Numbered from the stretch's first letter, positions 21,525 through 33,598 are shown. The stretch: DNA of 64,000 nucleotides from Strongylocentrotus droebachiensis (GCA_035222895.1 JAVYIG010001036.1:124001-188000); one strand, 5' to 3'. Numbers and translations: made by a program. The notes: generated from the sequence alone by a model not told the origin.

Positions 21525-24500
21525 GTAAGTACAATACTTTACTTTAACTCGCAGGGTCCTTCCTGTTTCTCCTGATATAATGGAAAAGGACCCCCTAACT
21601 AACATGACATTCCCTAGGTCTTCAACTTGCAGTCCTGTGTCTTCTCTGAGCACATCTCTGTATGTTTTGGCTAGTCTTCTAGTGCCTCTTTGCCCATGCG
21701 ACTGTGCCCATAACAGAAGTTGGGAGACAAGTTAATCTTTTCTCCTGAAGCACTGGCCAGCAAGCTTCAGTCTTCTCTGTCTTAGCTTTTCATAGAGTTT
21801 TGGTAGATGACCATATGGGTCTGCATTACTTATATGTTGTTTTGCGTCTAACTTGATATTCAGGGCTGCTCTGAGCAGCCGGGTGGAGCAGCCATGATAA
21901 TTGCCTCGCTTTATTGTATGCCTTGAAGTACAATAAGGTTTCAAATTGGTGACTTACTGTGAACTCCTTTATGTAAATTCCAATTAAAAATGTTCTGGTG
22001 TTGATTATTTGGTTTGAGATAACTTTGTGACTTGGGCTATGGCAAAGATGGGGCTTTTGTGAATGTGTAATGTTCCAATTAAAATGAGTTGTTGAATGTA
22101 TACAGGCTTGGGGAAAATCTTGGCCATAATTTCCTGGAGAAACGTCGGGATGTGGGATATGCGTTTTCGGACGTGATCAGCTCAAAGGTTTACATTTACA
22201 TTAGGGCTAGGAATTAGAATCATGACACAGGGATTGAATTAAGGAATATGACTAATGATAGAAAATGTCTGGTGTAAGTGGTGTTGGATACCTATTGACC
22301 GTGGAACTTTTGCTGCTGGGTCATTTGTCTCATAATGTGAATCCTTCATACAAATTGAATATAAACTTTCTGTTAAAGAGCATCAATAGAGATAAAAAGG
22401 TAATTTACTTTGTATTGGAACAATACCTCATATTTGAAAAGCAGTTCCCTTAACAGGAGAATTAACCTAGCCATAATGTAACTCTTTGCTTATGCATATA
22501 GCATGCAACTCTGAAGAGGTGTAGAAAAGGTTGTGACCCCCAAAACATCTTAACAAAGTATTTTCATGAATGTAAGGACTAAGAAGTGTAAGGAGTCGAT
22601 ATTTATCCATGTTTCAAATGTGGGTTCAAATATATTGAGGTAAAAATGAACCTTGTTTTTGTTTTCTCTATAGATTCCTGAAGGTGTAAGTGTTTCCAAG
22701 GAAGCAAGGAATGCAGTATCGAAAGCTGCCAGTGTCTTTGTACTGTATGCTACCTCATGGTAAGATCAATGAATGAACATCTTAGTAATTTAGTATGTAT
22801 TATTCACACATCATGTAATCAAGATGAGTAATTGAACAGTCTATGACTGATAAACGTTTCTGTATAAAGCTTTCGTATAAATTGTCTAAGATTCACTCTC
22901 TCTCTCTTTCTCTCTCTCTTTCTTTCTCTTTCTCTCTCTTTCTCTCTGTCTCTCTGTCTCTCTTTCTCATACACTCTCCCATCATCTTTGCATTAAAAAA
23001 AATGATTAGTTCGGTCTAAATCCTAACAAAATATGTTGATTTAGCCCTCCAAATTAAGTTTTTTTGCAAGGCATTAATCTATATTTGACACTCCATATCC
23101 AGGAGAGAAATGGGGATCTGGTAGGATAACAAAAACATTTGTATTAGTAATTGTCATATGACCTCGTGATGATGACCATATTGTAGGAATATTCCCCAGG
23201 GAGTAAAGATGGTGCACATTGTGCGTGAATGAATCCGATGACCAGGGTAATAATATCTGTAAATTGCTTAGAAATGGCAGCTCATATTAAGCGCCATATA
23301 AATCCAGATTATTATGATTATTATTATTGTACAGAGGATTTTGAGAAGTCATGAAAGTGCAAAATAAAGTAAGGGAGACAGAGATTAGACAGAAAATAAG
23401 TTTGATGTTATTTGGACATTATGTAAAGAGAACAGGAGAGGTCGAACTGATTTGAGGGGCTGCTATACAGCTAAGGGGAAGGAAAGAGGTCGACAAAAGA
23501 AAAGATGTTTGGATTATATGAAGTCGACAGGAAAAATGTCGATCTGGATATTGCCGGATACATGTGGCGTCAGATGGAGAATGGTACCCAGAAAATTTGT
23601 AACCAAAAATTCCTGTATTTCTGGTACTAGTACTGTGGAAATAGTTCTACCTTACAGTATATTATCGTGCATCAAATTTGACTGCTATTTATAGCCCATA
23701 TCATTTCCATTATACCTTTTCTAAATATGATTTTTCAAAAATATTTGTTGATTACAGTGCCAATACTCATGCTTTGAAGAGCAAGAGGAAGACATTGAAT
23801 GCTACAGATGTTTTTGCTGCTTTAGATGACATGGAATTCAGTGAATTCACTGAACCTTTGAGGGCAAATCTAGAAGGTATGTAATCATCATATTAGGTAA
23901 AGTCCAAGCTAATTTATATTACAGACCACAACTCAGATTTAATGTGGTCATTCTATGGACCAGTTCATGGTTAGCACATGTCCCAAATGACCCCGAATAT
24001 CCGCAGATCTTCAAAACATGAAGAGGTCCATTAGTACATTTTGAAATAATCACGGCGATCACTATAAACATGACTGACAAAGAAAGCGGACAAAATATAC
24101 AGTTCCTCAGGTAGACAAAGGAACATCCCTTCACTGCTATTATGTAAAAATGTGTAGAACAGGTGTCACATGCATATTCAACTTTTTACATAATAGCAGT
24201 GAAGGGATGTTCCTTTGTCTACCTGAGGAACTGTATATTTTGTCCGCTTTTTTTGTCAGTCATGTTCATAGTGGATGGAGGTGCTACATAGCCTTTGTTT
24301 CCCCTTTTCAAAGAATATTTCCACCTGAGTATCATGGAGTGCACTGCTTGTGCATAAATGAATAATGATTACATAACTTTCATGAGCATGTATCCAGTAT
24401 TTTTGTCTCTGTGTATTTCACAATGTGGTCTGCAATGACCTTTATCTGCTCATGCTCAGACTGCAACCGTGAACTGGCTTATTGATGTAATAGCCTTCCT

Positions 24501-25291
24501 AGAATTTAGATCAGACCAAGTACAGCCACCACCCCCCCCCCCCCCCCCTCTCGCCCTTAAACAAAAAAAGGAGAATTGGCATGTTACTTACAATAGTGTG
24601 AGGCAAATTTCATCCGTAAGAGTTGATTGGGAATCTTTTCGAAGTGTTTGTGCAATTCAAAACATGAGAAATGGATAGATGCTGTACGGTCATCTGGGTA
24701 CTTTTGTGCAAAGCGTAAGAAACACTGATTTTTTTTTGGGGGGGTCGTCGCAAATCTCTTCATTAAAATACTAATATCAGATATTTTCGGCTAATATCAT
24801 CCTTAGTAACGATGTTGTTTAATATTTAGATTGAGATAATGAAAATCAAGAACAGTTTTCGCTGGGAAAAGCTATTAGAATTGGCCATGGAGCAATCCTT
24901 TCTAGAACATACATTTATGTTGTATAATCTCAAAATAATTCCTTCTACCTGTTCTGTTTTCTTAGTTTTCCGAGCAAGTCTAAAGAACAAGAAAGAGGCC
25001 TCTGAGCAGAGAAAGAAGAACAAAGAAGAACAGGATACCAGCAAAGAAGAGGAAGAAGGAGAAGAAGGAGAAGAAGATGATGAGGAGGATGATGAGGATG
25101 TCGATGATGAAGATGACATGGATGATGACGATGAGGATGATGATGGTGATGACGACGACGATGTCGAGGAGGTAGATGATGGAGTTGAAGGAGCAGGTGA
25201 AGGAGCAAGGGGAGGAGCAGGGGAAGAATTGGTTACAGTGGAAGATGAAGAAGCGGAAAGCCCAGAGGTGGAAGAGATTGTTGACAAATGA
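21459..25291 (+). CDS. POLE3: DNA polymerase epsilon subunit 3 (histone-fold CHRAC17)
   Basis: Four exons (21459-21524, 22674-22759, 23758-23876, 24966-25291) total 597 nt: 198 aa plus stop, with phases 0, 2 and 1 all consistent. The N terminus MAERPEDLNLPLSVITRIM is nearly identical to vertebrate POLE3. A histone fold runs to about residue 95 (SKEARNAVSKAASVFVLYAT, KRKTLNATDVFAAL). A basic stretch follows (KNKKEASEQRKKNKEEQ), then a very acidic tail of about 80 residues. POLE3 pairs with POLE4 through the histone fold; the dimer binds DNA, supports DNA polymerase epsilon processivity and joins the CHRAC remodelling complex. It is longer than the 147-aa human protein solely because of the tail. 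Its introns are full of LINE, SINE and foldback pieces. It is divergent from VAMP4 and convergent with GARNL3. Confidence 0.96.
21580..21945 (-). mobile_element. Decayed LINE fragment in POLE3 intron 1
   Basis: Minus-strand translation gives CSTRLLRAALNIKLD, ADPYGHLPKLYEKLRQRRLK and LAGQCFRR. After a frameshift it continues LLWAQSHGQRGTRRLAKTYR and DVLREDTGLQVEDL. This is the C-terminal region following reverse transcriptase in a common class of animal non-LTR retrotransposons (RLLR..N / YG.LPKL / LAGHC). The frameshift makes it dead. Confidence 0.75.
22674..22759 (+). CDS. POLE3: POLE3 exon 2 (histone fold)
   Basis: 86 nt encoding IPEGVSVSKEARNAV through VFVLYATS, ending in phase 2 before GTAAGA. 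The acceptor is TCTATAG. Confidence 0.94.
22892..22979. repeat. (CT)n / (CTTT)n microsatellite
   Basis: Imperfect CTCTCTTT repeats in POLE3 intron 2. Confidence 0.85.
23160..23332 (+). mobile_element. 3' fragment of SINE family 1
   Basis: Shares CCCCAGGGAGT, a GATGACC-GGGTAATAATAT stretch, a GCGC-TATA-AA end and a final (ATT)n tail with the SINE at 37033-37345. The tRNA head is missing. Confidence 0.7.
23345..23600 (+). mobile_element. Second LINE fragment in POLE3 intron 2
   Basis: The plus-strand frames read LMLFGHYVKRTGEVEL and then GKERGRQKKRCLDYMK. These resemble the post-RT region of other non-LTR elements (LRWFGHV.R, GKRGRGRQR..W.D). In-frame stops and frame changes show decay. Confidence 0.6.
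23758..23876 (+). CDS. POLE3: POLE3 exon 3 (histone fold)
   Basis: 119 nt after acceptor TTACAG. It encodes ANTHALKSKRKTLNATDV through EPLRANLE, and the donor is GTATGT. Confidence 0.94.
24061..24272. mobile_element. 90-bp arm inverted repeat in POLE3 intron 3
   Basis: Arms 24061-24150 and 24183-24272 are complementary with only about two mismatches and are separated by a 32-bp loop. Each arm contains ATAATAGCAGTGAAGGGATG or its complement. The near-identity suggests a recent inverted duplication or a foldback element. Confidence 0.9.
24966..25291 (+). CDS. POLE3: POLE3 exon 4 (basic linker and acidic tail)
   Basis: 326 nt after acceptor TTCTTAG. It encodes FRASLKNKKEASEQRKK, then long Glu/Asp runs, ending EVEEIVDK and TGA. 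The GAY/GAR-rich sequence creates a long Ser-rich antisense frame that is not a gene. Confidence 0.93.
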
Positions 25292-25415
25292 GTGTTTACA
25301 ATGACTGTTTTTCTACTGGATTTTAAGAAGGATTGGAATTTGCTTCTGTAAAGACTTTGTTCACACTCAATCCCGTAGTCACACTACCAAACTGAATCCA
25401 GACCGACTCCTCTGC

Positions 25416-25540
25416 CCCGTCCTATAAAGAGTTGATATTAATCGCAACTTATTGATTGATATCAATCGTAATTATGTACATAGGAGATGAAGACTGCAAA
25501 CTTGCGATTGATTTGGATCAATGGCAACTCTTTATAAGAC
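25416..25540. mobile_element. Foldback MITE (GATTGATC family), copy 2
   Basis: The ends CGTCCTATAAAGAGTTG and CAACTCTTTATAAGAC are inverted. The interior has ATCAATCGTAATTATGTACA, shared with the copy at 46123-46276. It lies 125 bp after the POLE3 stop, probably within its 3' UTR, and directly abuts the next element. Confidence 0.8.
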
Positions 25541-25844
25541 TGGGGGGTGTTTCATAAAGCTGTTCGTAAAGTTACGCATGACTTTACGAACGACTTGTAT
25601 ATGAAGTGCCATATAGGATGCCCAAAGTTTTTTCTGATATTTTCAATAACCTCAATTGAATTATGGCAAAAAATATACTTAGCAATAAAAATGGTTGTTA
25701 TCATAAGAATGTTAATCTACATCTGCACAGTTCAATTTTATTTGATGTATTTAATAATGATTGAGCATCCCATTTGGCTTTTCATATACAAGTCGTTCGT
25801 AAAGTCATGCGTAACTTTACGAACTCTTTATGAAACACCCCCCA
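25541..25844. mobile_element. 304-bp foldback MITE, TGGGGGGTGTTTCATAAAG ends
   Basis: About 80 bp at each end is inverted. The left end starts TGGGGGGTGTTTCATAAAGC and the right end closes CTTTATGAAACACCCCCCA. Inside each arm, TTCGTAAAGT-ACGCATGACTT is itself palindromic. It directly follows the GATTGATC-type MITE, probably in the POLE3 3' UTR. Confidence 0.88.
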
Positions 25845-26768
25845 GGGCCCAGACCTATTTCAAACCAACCAGGATTTGGCCATCAGGGGTAATGTAATTG
25901 TTTGTTGGGTTTGGTGTTGGTCTGGTTGGTGGGACTGCACATGGTAAAACAGGAAAAAGTGCCTCAATAACCCATTTTCAAAATGTTATCGAACTTATAC
26001 AAGTTTAATTTGCAACAAACTATTACATTTACTCTGCAACAAGCTGTTACATTTACTTGCTATATGTTATTGTATTTCAATAATTACATCCACACAATGA
26101 TAATTATGGAGTGCCAGGAGTAGCATCTACTTTTTCCACCTCACTTGCCATTCTTTTACACTTACACATAAAATAACTTTTTATTGTACTACAGCATTTT
26201 TAAAGAAATATTTTAAGTTAGCAGTCTAACCTGTATCAGTTCAGGGTTCTCTAAAGGCCCAATGAATCCGCATATCCTCAAATTAACAACAATTATTACT
26301 TCCACTCTTTCATACATACATGTACCACAAGAATTTCTGTTTGTTTAAATACAGGAAATTGTCAATTTGTACATGAAAACGGGGATGATAAATTTCACTC
26401 TGTATTGCCAAGTTAGAGACTTCAATGATTATTTTGTATTAAATTGCTCTTGTTCATGAATGGCCTAATGTACTACTGCACATATGGACTCAAACTTCCC
26501 AGTGATTTTTTTCACTTTCTGCTCATGTATAATCTGTAAAAGATGGAACATAAAATGTCACCAAAAGATAATACTAAACTGCTATACTCCGGAGTAACAA
26601 TGGGTGAAGACAGCCCATCAAATCACCCCCCTCCCACCAAGACCCCTTATAGTGTTTGTATCAATCACTTAAAACAAATGATTTGTATATTTTGTATAAT
26701 GCTAGAATGTATAAGATCAACCTTACAGACTGCATTCTATTGGATAGCAGATAACGAGTACAAAGAAA

Positions 26769-26774
26769 AATAAA
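26769..26774 (+). promoter_or_regulatory. Candidate POLE3 polyadenylation signal
   Basis: AATAAA about 1.5 kb after the POLE3 stop. Another AATAAA lies at 27300-27305. Which is used cannot be decided from sequence. Confidence 0.35.
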
Positions 26775-26899
26775 GAACTACAAAGAATTACAAGTTTGAC
26801 TTGGGTTCTGTGGACGACCTACGTATATTTTTAAGTAGTCTACTCGACAAGACGTTTTACACTTCACTGGGAGTTAGTGTATTTAAACTGTAATACATG

Positions 26900-27075
26900 T
26901 ACAGTCAAACCTGCTATAGTGACCACCTGTCAACAAAGACCACATATTTTGTTTCCTTGAAAATTGTTTCTCATTTGACACATGTACTAAAGGAACCTGT
27001 CTACAAAGACCACCTGTCTACAAAGACCAATGTTTGTGTTTCCCTTGGGTGGTAGCTATGGATAGGTTTGACTGC
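26900..27075. mobile_element. MITE, ACAGTCAAACCTG ends
   Basis: The left end TACAGTCAAACCTGCTATAG and right end ATGGATAGGTTTGACTGCA are inverted. The interior repeats CTGTC(T)A(C)AAAGACCA three times. It is the same family as 11361-11855. Confidence 0.8.
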
Positions 27076-27472
27076 ATCTATTTGTAGAAACATGTGGAGC
27101 TCATAGTTTGACTACGGTATAGCAAGATGGAACCCCTTTGCGACTGCAGAAAATAATGTACATGTATGTGCATTGTATGTATATGACTATGTAAATAGTT
27201 GGTTGTAATGAGAATTTTTTGTAGAAAAAATGCTGGAAATATTATATTAAATTGATATCTCCCATATGATTTCTCTCTTAGCTGGTCCTTTGTGTCTTTA
27301 ATAAAGTATTGTGCTTAGTGTCTCTCATGTTATGTTGGTATTCACAATGAAGGTATATTTCTGGGGATTATTGAATATTACTTTCACTTGCTACCACACA
27401 AGTATGAGTGTTTTTCTTAAAATCGGTCCCACAAAGACAACTGCTGCCTAAATTTGATACCTAAAATCTAAT

Positions 27473-27678
27473 CTACACTCGAACCTGTCTTAGTGGCCAC
27501 CCCTATATAAAGGCCACCTGTCTGATGTGGCCATGTACATGTCATTGTCTCCTGAGAGAGAGAGAGAGGGAGAGAGAGAGAGAAATGTATGTTGTGGAAC
27601 CTGTCTAGAAAGATCATCTGTCTTCAGTGGCCACTTTTTTGTTTCCTTTGGGTGGCCTTAATAGACTGGTTTGACTAC
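27473..27678. mobile_element. MITE, ACTCGAACCTGTC ends
   Basis: Same family, with CTATATAAAGGCCACCTGTC and TTTGGGTGGCCTTAATAGAC. A (GA)n tract at 27556-27583 has expanded inside it. It supplies the empty site for the TTAA insertion at 11493. Confidence 0.8.
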
Positions 27679-30600
27679 ACTTTCAAAATCGTCCTGTACA
27701 TCATTCCTAAAGAGCATTGTGCAATGCCAAAGTTGTAGGAGATCTGTTTACAGTACTGGGATATTGATGTTATTTTGGAAAGTATGAAACTGTAAATGAC
27801 TTGAATCTAATTTGAAGGTTCAGGTGAAGGGTATGCCCTTCATTGTAGAAATGCTATTGATATGTTCTAATATGTAGAAACTGTTCAGTGGTTCCTTGTT
27901 ATAATGAACTCCCATTATATCAAGTTAAATTTACTTGGCTCCACTACTTCGCAAGATTTCAAAATAAGAAAGTGATTTCCTTATCTCCTACGAATTTGTT
28001 GAAAAGAGTTTCCACAGTCTTTAGTTTCAAGGGCAATCCAACCTTTAATCGAGTTCATTTGTATGAACGGTAGGAAAATATGAGAAACAGAATGGCAAAG
28101 GTTTGCAATAAATCGGACCAACGTTATGAATGTTTGAATTATGAAATCACTACATCTGTATGAATTGCAAATAAGCAATTTTGTCAGGGGGACAACTTGC
28201 CCCCTTTTTCGTGTGTGAAACTCATAAGCACCTCATCCCCTGGGTACTATTTAAGATATATCATTGATAGAATATGATTACAAGTCTTCTAAAGAAATGA
28301 CCCTCCAAGGTCATAAACTTTTTGGGGAAACAATATTTTAATAATTTTGTGTGAAAAAATATGAGAATTGTCCGCAACTATATCACAGTGACATTACCAG
28401 TTCGGCTTATTTGAAATCCTCATGCACATTTATAGTGATTACACTTTTTACAAATCCATAATTTTATTGTTTGTTTGATATCGTTCACACTTTCGCTTAT
28501 CTGCTTCTCTAATTATACTGCTTTGCTTGAGTGTGCTCTGCTATTAAAGTTTGATTTTCCTTTAATTTGAAATGGGAATATGCTCCTGGAAGCTAATTAA
28601 ATTTGTTCAAATAGGAATAGAAAACGTAAATTTAAAAAGAAGAAGAAAAGAAAAAAGAATAGGTGTCGGAGACTGAGAGAGGAAAAGGTTAAACAAGAAA
28701 GGGAAAAAGAGACTTTACCAGCCAAGGCAAACAAAAGAAAGAAAAATTTAACCAGTATATCGTTTTATTATTCAGTACTTTTATTCCAAAGTTTTAGATT
28801 CAACCGTTTACACATAGTATATCAATTATAGCACAAGGTTTTGTGAAAAGCAAATTTACAGTCGTTGCTAACAACTTCGAAGATGAAAAAAAAAATCGTA
28901 CATACATTAAAACCGTGCATCATTGTGCATTTAAAACAAGGCATGCGCACATTAGCAATACAGATATCTTATCTATTTATACAAATAAAAATATGACAGA
29001 TTATTTTACACTTTATTTACTTCGCTACAAGTACCATTGGATTAAAATCTTTGTGTACAGCTATATAATCTAGTAATATACAAAGCTATAAATTTATCTC
29101 AAAAGAGTAGTACTCTATTTATAAATATACCTCGGAATATTAAATTTTCTGATAAACTCTTGAGATAAAATAGAATGTAATAATTAAAGTGTAGTACCGA
29201 TATCAATTGCATCGACAGACCCAGAAATATATAAATTTTTCTTCAATAATATTTTCATTTGTAAGAGCTAGAATTTTTTTCTACGAGTATAAAGACAAAA
29301 GTACAAAATTTACAAACCAGACTTCACAAACTTTTCGCTACACTTATAGAAACTACAGTACACAATGTAGCAATACGCAGACACACTTTTTGAACATATC
29401 ATATATGTAACTGATATACACATTTGAGAAAAATATAAAGTTACGTCTTATCTACTACACAGCCAGTTACCTCTAACAAGGCTCGGTGCACAACAGAATG
29501 AGAAGTATGAGAAATGCATTCGGCTGCATCTCTTTACCTGTTCAATGTTGAATCCAAACTGGGAAAGGTTGGAGGGGGGGGGGGGGGGCTAGGGAGGAAT
29601 GGTGAAGAAGACACACTAAATAATATTGACCGATCTACATATTAATCTGAGTGGGTAATTGCATGCTGCACCCGAGCTCCGAGCCTAGCTCGGGGGATAA
29701 ATATCATGACCCCGTACAGAAAAACTAAGAAGAATAGACCAGTTTACAAACATATTCTTATCTCTGCAGGAATAAGCATGTACACTCCAATGGTAAGTTG
29801 CTCTCAATGAGCTCAAATCTTATCTGATGCTTTCCCGACCTAGGAACAAAAGTATTGCAACCTGCTTTGCGATTTCATTAAGCTAAGACACAGAAAGTGA
29901 ACATAATATTTCTTTAAATATTTACGATTAGATATATCTGTGAAATGGTCTCGTGCGAGATAAACTGGTATAATCTTTGTAATTTTGTTCTCTGATTTCG
30001 GTAGTATAAAAATCAAGAGGCCACTCTCACATGTTTCCCATCCGCCTATTACATGTCCCGTTTTAACAGCAGGTTGTGGACAAAAAAGAAATGAAGTTAC
30101 CCGTGCAGTTTTTCTTTAAAAAATATATAGCTACATTTCCAAATTTCATGAAATTGTAGGCCGAGGTCACATCTATCCCTGATTGATTATAAAGACATGA
30201 AAAATTGCTCCTCTAAAGATATTTTGGCCAAAAGTGGTGTATTTAACGCCTTGCATTTTTTAAAACGATTTTTTTTTCCCGTAAATTTCACGTTTGCTCC
30301 AACAATTTTACTTTAAATTTTATAGGCGTCACATCTCTCCAAGATTGATGAAAAAATATGAAAAAAGGCCTTGCAGTTTTCGTCAAAAGTTTTTCCAAAT
30401 TTTCCATGAAATTTGCTCGATAAATCAGTTAAACAAATGGACCAAGTCCAATTTAAACTACGTAATTAAACGAGCACGGACCTTCATATTGATATATCTT
30501 AAAGTTGTAAAGAAGATGTATTTCTAATGTAATATGCTACACAAAGAATTTGTTTGACTTAAATAACAAAAGACGGGAAAAAGACTAGTGAAATTTCTTC

Positions 30601-31275
30601 GATTTAATAAGAACAATACGATTAGCCGGATGCCCCTGATGAAAGAAATAACAAATGAGGTAGTGTGAGAGTGAACTCTTCTCATTACATGCTATTCTCA
30701 AAAAAATCTATTTTCAATCGTAAATTTACCTAGATAATGCTAAATTTATTTTGTTGATATTTGATGAAGAGATACATGTGAATTGCATCCATAAACCCTC
30801 GTTTAGATATAACGCGGGAAACCACGGCAAAATATATTTTTAAGGAGAACATAAAGTGTAAACACATTTCAAATTTTGTTTTATCGTTTATGGCCACGCC
30901 AAGACAATCACGCTTTTGCCCTAACATGCCTAATCCATCCCATTGACAATTGCTGTGACGGAAAAGACCAAAGCCTACAGATAATCAACTTGGGAATATA
31001 AATGAAGACCACTTCATTGAATGTACTCTGTTGCTTTAATTTAGATTTTTAAAGTCGATGTTTTCTGCACTTTCTAAATTCAACTTCAAACTTGATCCCG
31101 TATCAACCAGCTCATGAAATAGTGTACAAGCAAATCAGATTATAATAAATCGAACATAAACACAACACAAGCATGAATCAAAAGACGTACATTATATCAT
31201 TACATAGAAAGTACAGATATAAAACGTAAATGTAATGATTCCACTGCCATAAATTCTTAAACCATTATTTCTTTG
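27679..31275. other. Long AT-rich stretch with no recognised gene
   Basis: Only minor features are visible: an AAG-rich run at 28620-28745 and a G homopolymer at 29573-29588. Open frames here are short, AT-rich and unsupported. Part may be distal 3' UTR of the converging POLE3 or GARNL3. Confidence 0.4.
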
Positions 31276-31506
31276 TACAGTAAAAACCTGTCTATATCGA
31301 CCGCCGAGGGGAAACACTAAAGTGGCCTTTAAAGACAGGTTCCTTTAGTACATGTTTCAATAGGAACCTATTTTCTCAAGGGAAGCAAAAACTGTGGTCT
31401 TTGTAGACAGGTTCCTTTAGACATGTTTCAATAGTAAACTATTTTCAAGGGAAGCCAAAAATGTGGTCTTTGTAGACATTTTGTACTATAGAAGGTTTGA
31501 CTGTAT
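31276..31506. mobile_element. MITE, ACAGTAAAAACCTGTC ends, with internal duplication
   Basis: Same family as 26900-27075. An internal unit of about 75 bp (AGACAGGTTCCTTTAG, TTTCAATAG, AAGGGAAGC) is repeated in tandem. Confidence 0.75.
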
Positions 31507-32666
31507 TCATCCAGACGATGGAAAGAGGAAATACTGAGAATATGATGAACTTTTCTGTTGTATTATCTTTTCAATGTCTTTTTATTTTCACGATTTTCTC
31601 CAAAATACAACATATATATAATTATCGTGTACATAATGTAAATCATATAGGATTGGTTATCCTGATGTTACGATTTCACTTTCTGGTGCCATCAATAACA
31701 AAACTTAGGCCTCTCATAGGTGTGCAGCATGAAATACATACATTTCAATCCATCTGCTCCTGATTCAATAAAGAGAGAATTGAGCCACTAGTCATTTTGA
31801 TAGGGTAGATTAATATCCCACCGCTGCCACCGTGTTCGTAACCAGTCAGGGAGACGGACGTATTTGGAGGACATTTGGTTTCATACCTTAGCAAGACAAG
31901 TTCCATATAAAGTGAACACGTCTGACCTTAATGCCACGCTGCTCTCGTGCTTCGATGCTTAGGATCCATATTCTTTTAACAGCACGATAATAGTGTGCGG
32001 TTGTACATGCACAGGATCCGAAAACCAAGTTACCAGGTCGACCGTATTTAATACAAATTGTTGTTTCAAGGGTGGCGTAGATTGTACTCAACCTATGGTC
32101 AACATAATATGTGCAGAATGATTTTCTTTATAATTTACAGAGAGTGAAAGATTAAGGGAAATAGAGAGAAAGGAAGGGGAGAGAGATTAGGGGATAGGGT
32201 AAAGAGAGAAAGAGGTGGAGTTAATAATTTGGAAGAGAGGTGAGGGAGAGGGGGACATTGTGATTTTATTTCCGGGCATTGATTCAGAGGGTTATGTCCA
32301 AGGGTCATAATTATATATATCTCTCACCTTAATCTGCTTGGTAGTAGGCCTATGTGTCACCGGGCTAGATAGTCAGCCAAAGGGAGGGGAAAAGAACTAT
32401 GCTGGAGAGAAAATGGGGCGGGAGCAATATTGATATAGCCTAGTATGTTTATAATTATCCTTGATTTGCATTGGGCCTGGCTAACAATGGCATATTCATT
32501 ATACAAAGTAACATCACAATATAAATCCATATAAAGACAACAACTTTGCAACATCGTTTAAAATATGGGCAGTGGAAACAGCCCATCGTTTGTTCAGTCA
32601 ACATGCATAAAACCATAATCATAAACATTTACTTTAGTACACTGTAACTAGTACTTCGTTTTACTA
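31507..32666 (-). other. Probable GARNL3 3' UTR and downstream DNA
   Basis: Directly after the GARNL3 stop on the minus strand. AATAAA on the minus strand at 32265-32270, about 400 bp from the stop, is a candidate polyadenylation signal. A GA-rich tract lies at 32140-32255. Confidence 0.4.
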
Positions 32667-33598
32667 TCATTTCAAATCAATATCGTCATCATCAACAGAA
32701 GTGGATAAGGCGAACGGGCTCGGTGGGTGACCGTTGGTTGACTTTCCATTCGACGGGAGCTCCAGAAAAACGGATCCACCGTCTTCGGACTGGAGCGAGG
32801 ACGTGTTGGAGGCTCGATCAGCGCGAGGCGAGTGAATAAAACGCCCCAACAACTCGGCTCTCATCTCTGCCTCTGACTGTTGCGATGCCGTACTCCCGGT
32901 GCTGCTAAGACGTTCGGCCAGCGGGCTTCGCGGAGGTGGGATAAACTCGAATCCGATGTCACTCTCACTCTGGTTATTCTTGTTGTTATTGTTGTTCTCG
33001 ATGTGTATCGGGTAAAAGACCGAGTCCGACTGCGTGCTTGACGTACTTGACGTGAAGCGCGATCGCCCACTCGCGCGTTTGTTTGGCTTCCCGAGGAGCT
33101 CTGCGCGTGCGTCGTTGTCCGCTTTCGTCGAATTCTGCTGTCGTCTGACCATCCGCGGTGAGCGAAGGCAACCGAATTTGTGCCGGCGCGTTTCCGCGGA
33201 GTCACCGCCTTTGCTTGGCGAGGACCTTCCAGGGAGGGAGTCCGTCGATTCGAAGGAGAAGTCTGATTCGGAATAGCCCGAGTCGGAGTATTCTTGAGAA
33301 GGTCTAGGACCAGCCTTGACCTTGGATAATATTTGTGGAGGTAATGACGTCACTGGGATGGTTACAGTCGTGAGGATTTCCGATTCCACTTCCTCCTTTG
33401 GAGAGGAGCCCGAAGAAATCCGGAAACGCCGAACAGGTGTCGGTGGAGACTCGGCAATGTTGACGAGGGGTGAGATGAAGGAACGAGGTCGGCAGTTATT
33501 GGTGGGGTTTGGCAGTGGTCGTTCACTCATTTGCCCTACCAGACTGATTAATGGAATCTTGTAGATCCTCACTGCAGCGCCCGAGAAAGGACCATATG
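32667..33598 (-). CDS. GARNL3: GARNL3 last exon (Ser/Pro-rich tail)
   Basis: 932 nt after acceptor CTCTCAG. It begins [20 protein letters not shown] and ends DDDDIDLK with TGA at 32669-32667. Conserved are YKIPLxxLVG and the extreme C terminus. Between them lie many Ser-Pro sites and two RAELLG motifs. GC content is higher than in the surrounding DNA. Confidence 0.95.

Noticed and set aside
24826..25287. 153-codon minus-strand Ser-rich frame
   Set aside because: Antisense shadow of the GAY/GAR-rich POLE3 acidic tail exon.
31888..32091. 67-codon minus-strand frame just beyond the GARNL3 stop
   Set aside because: No recognised similarity; probably 3' UTR or old repeat.
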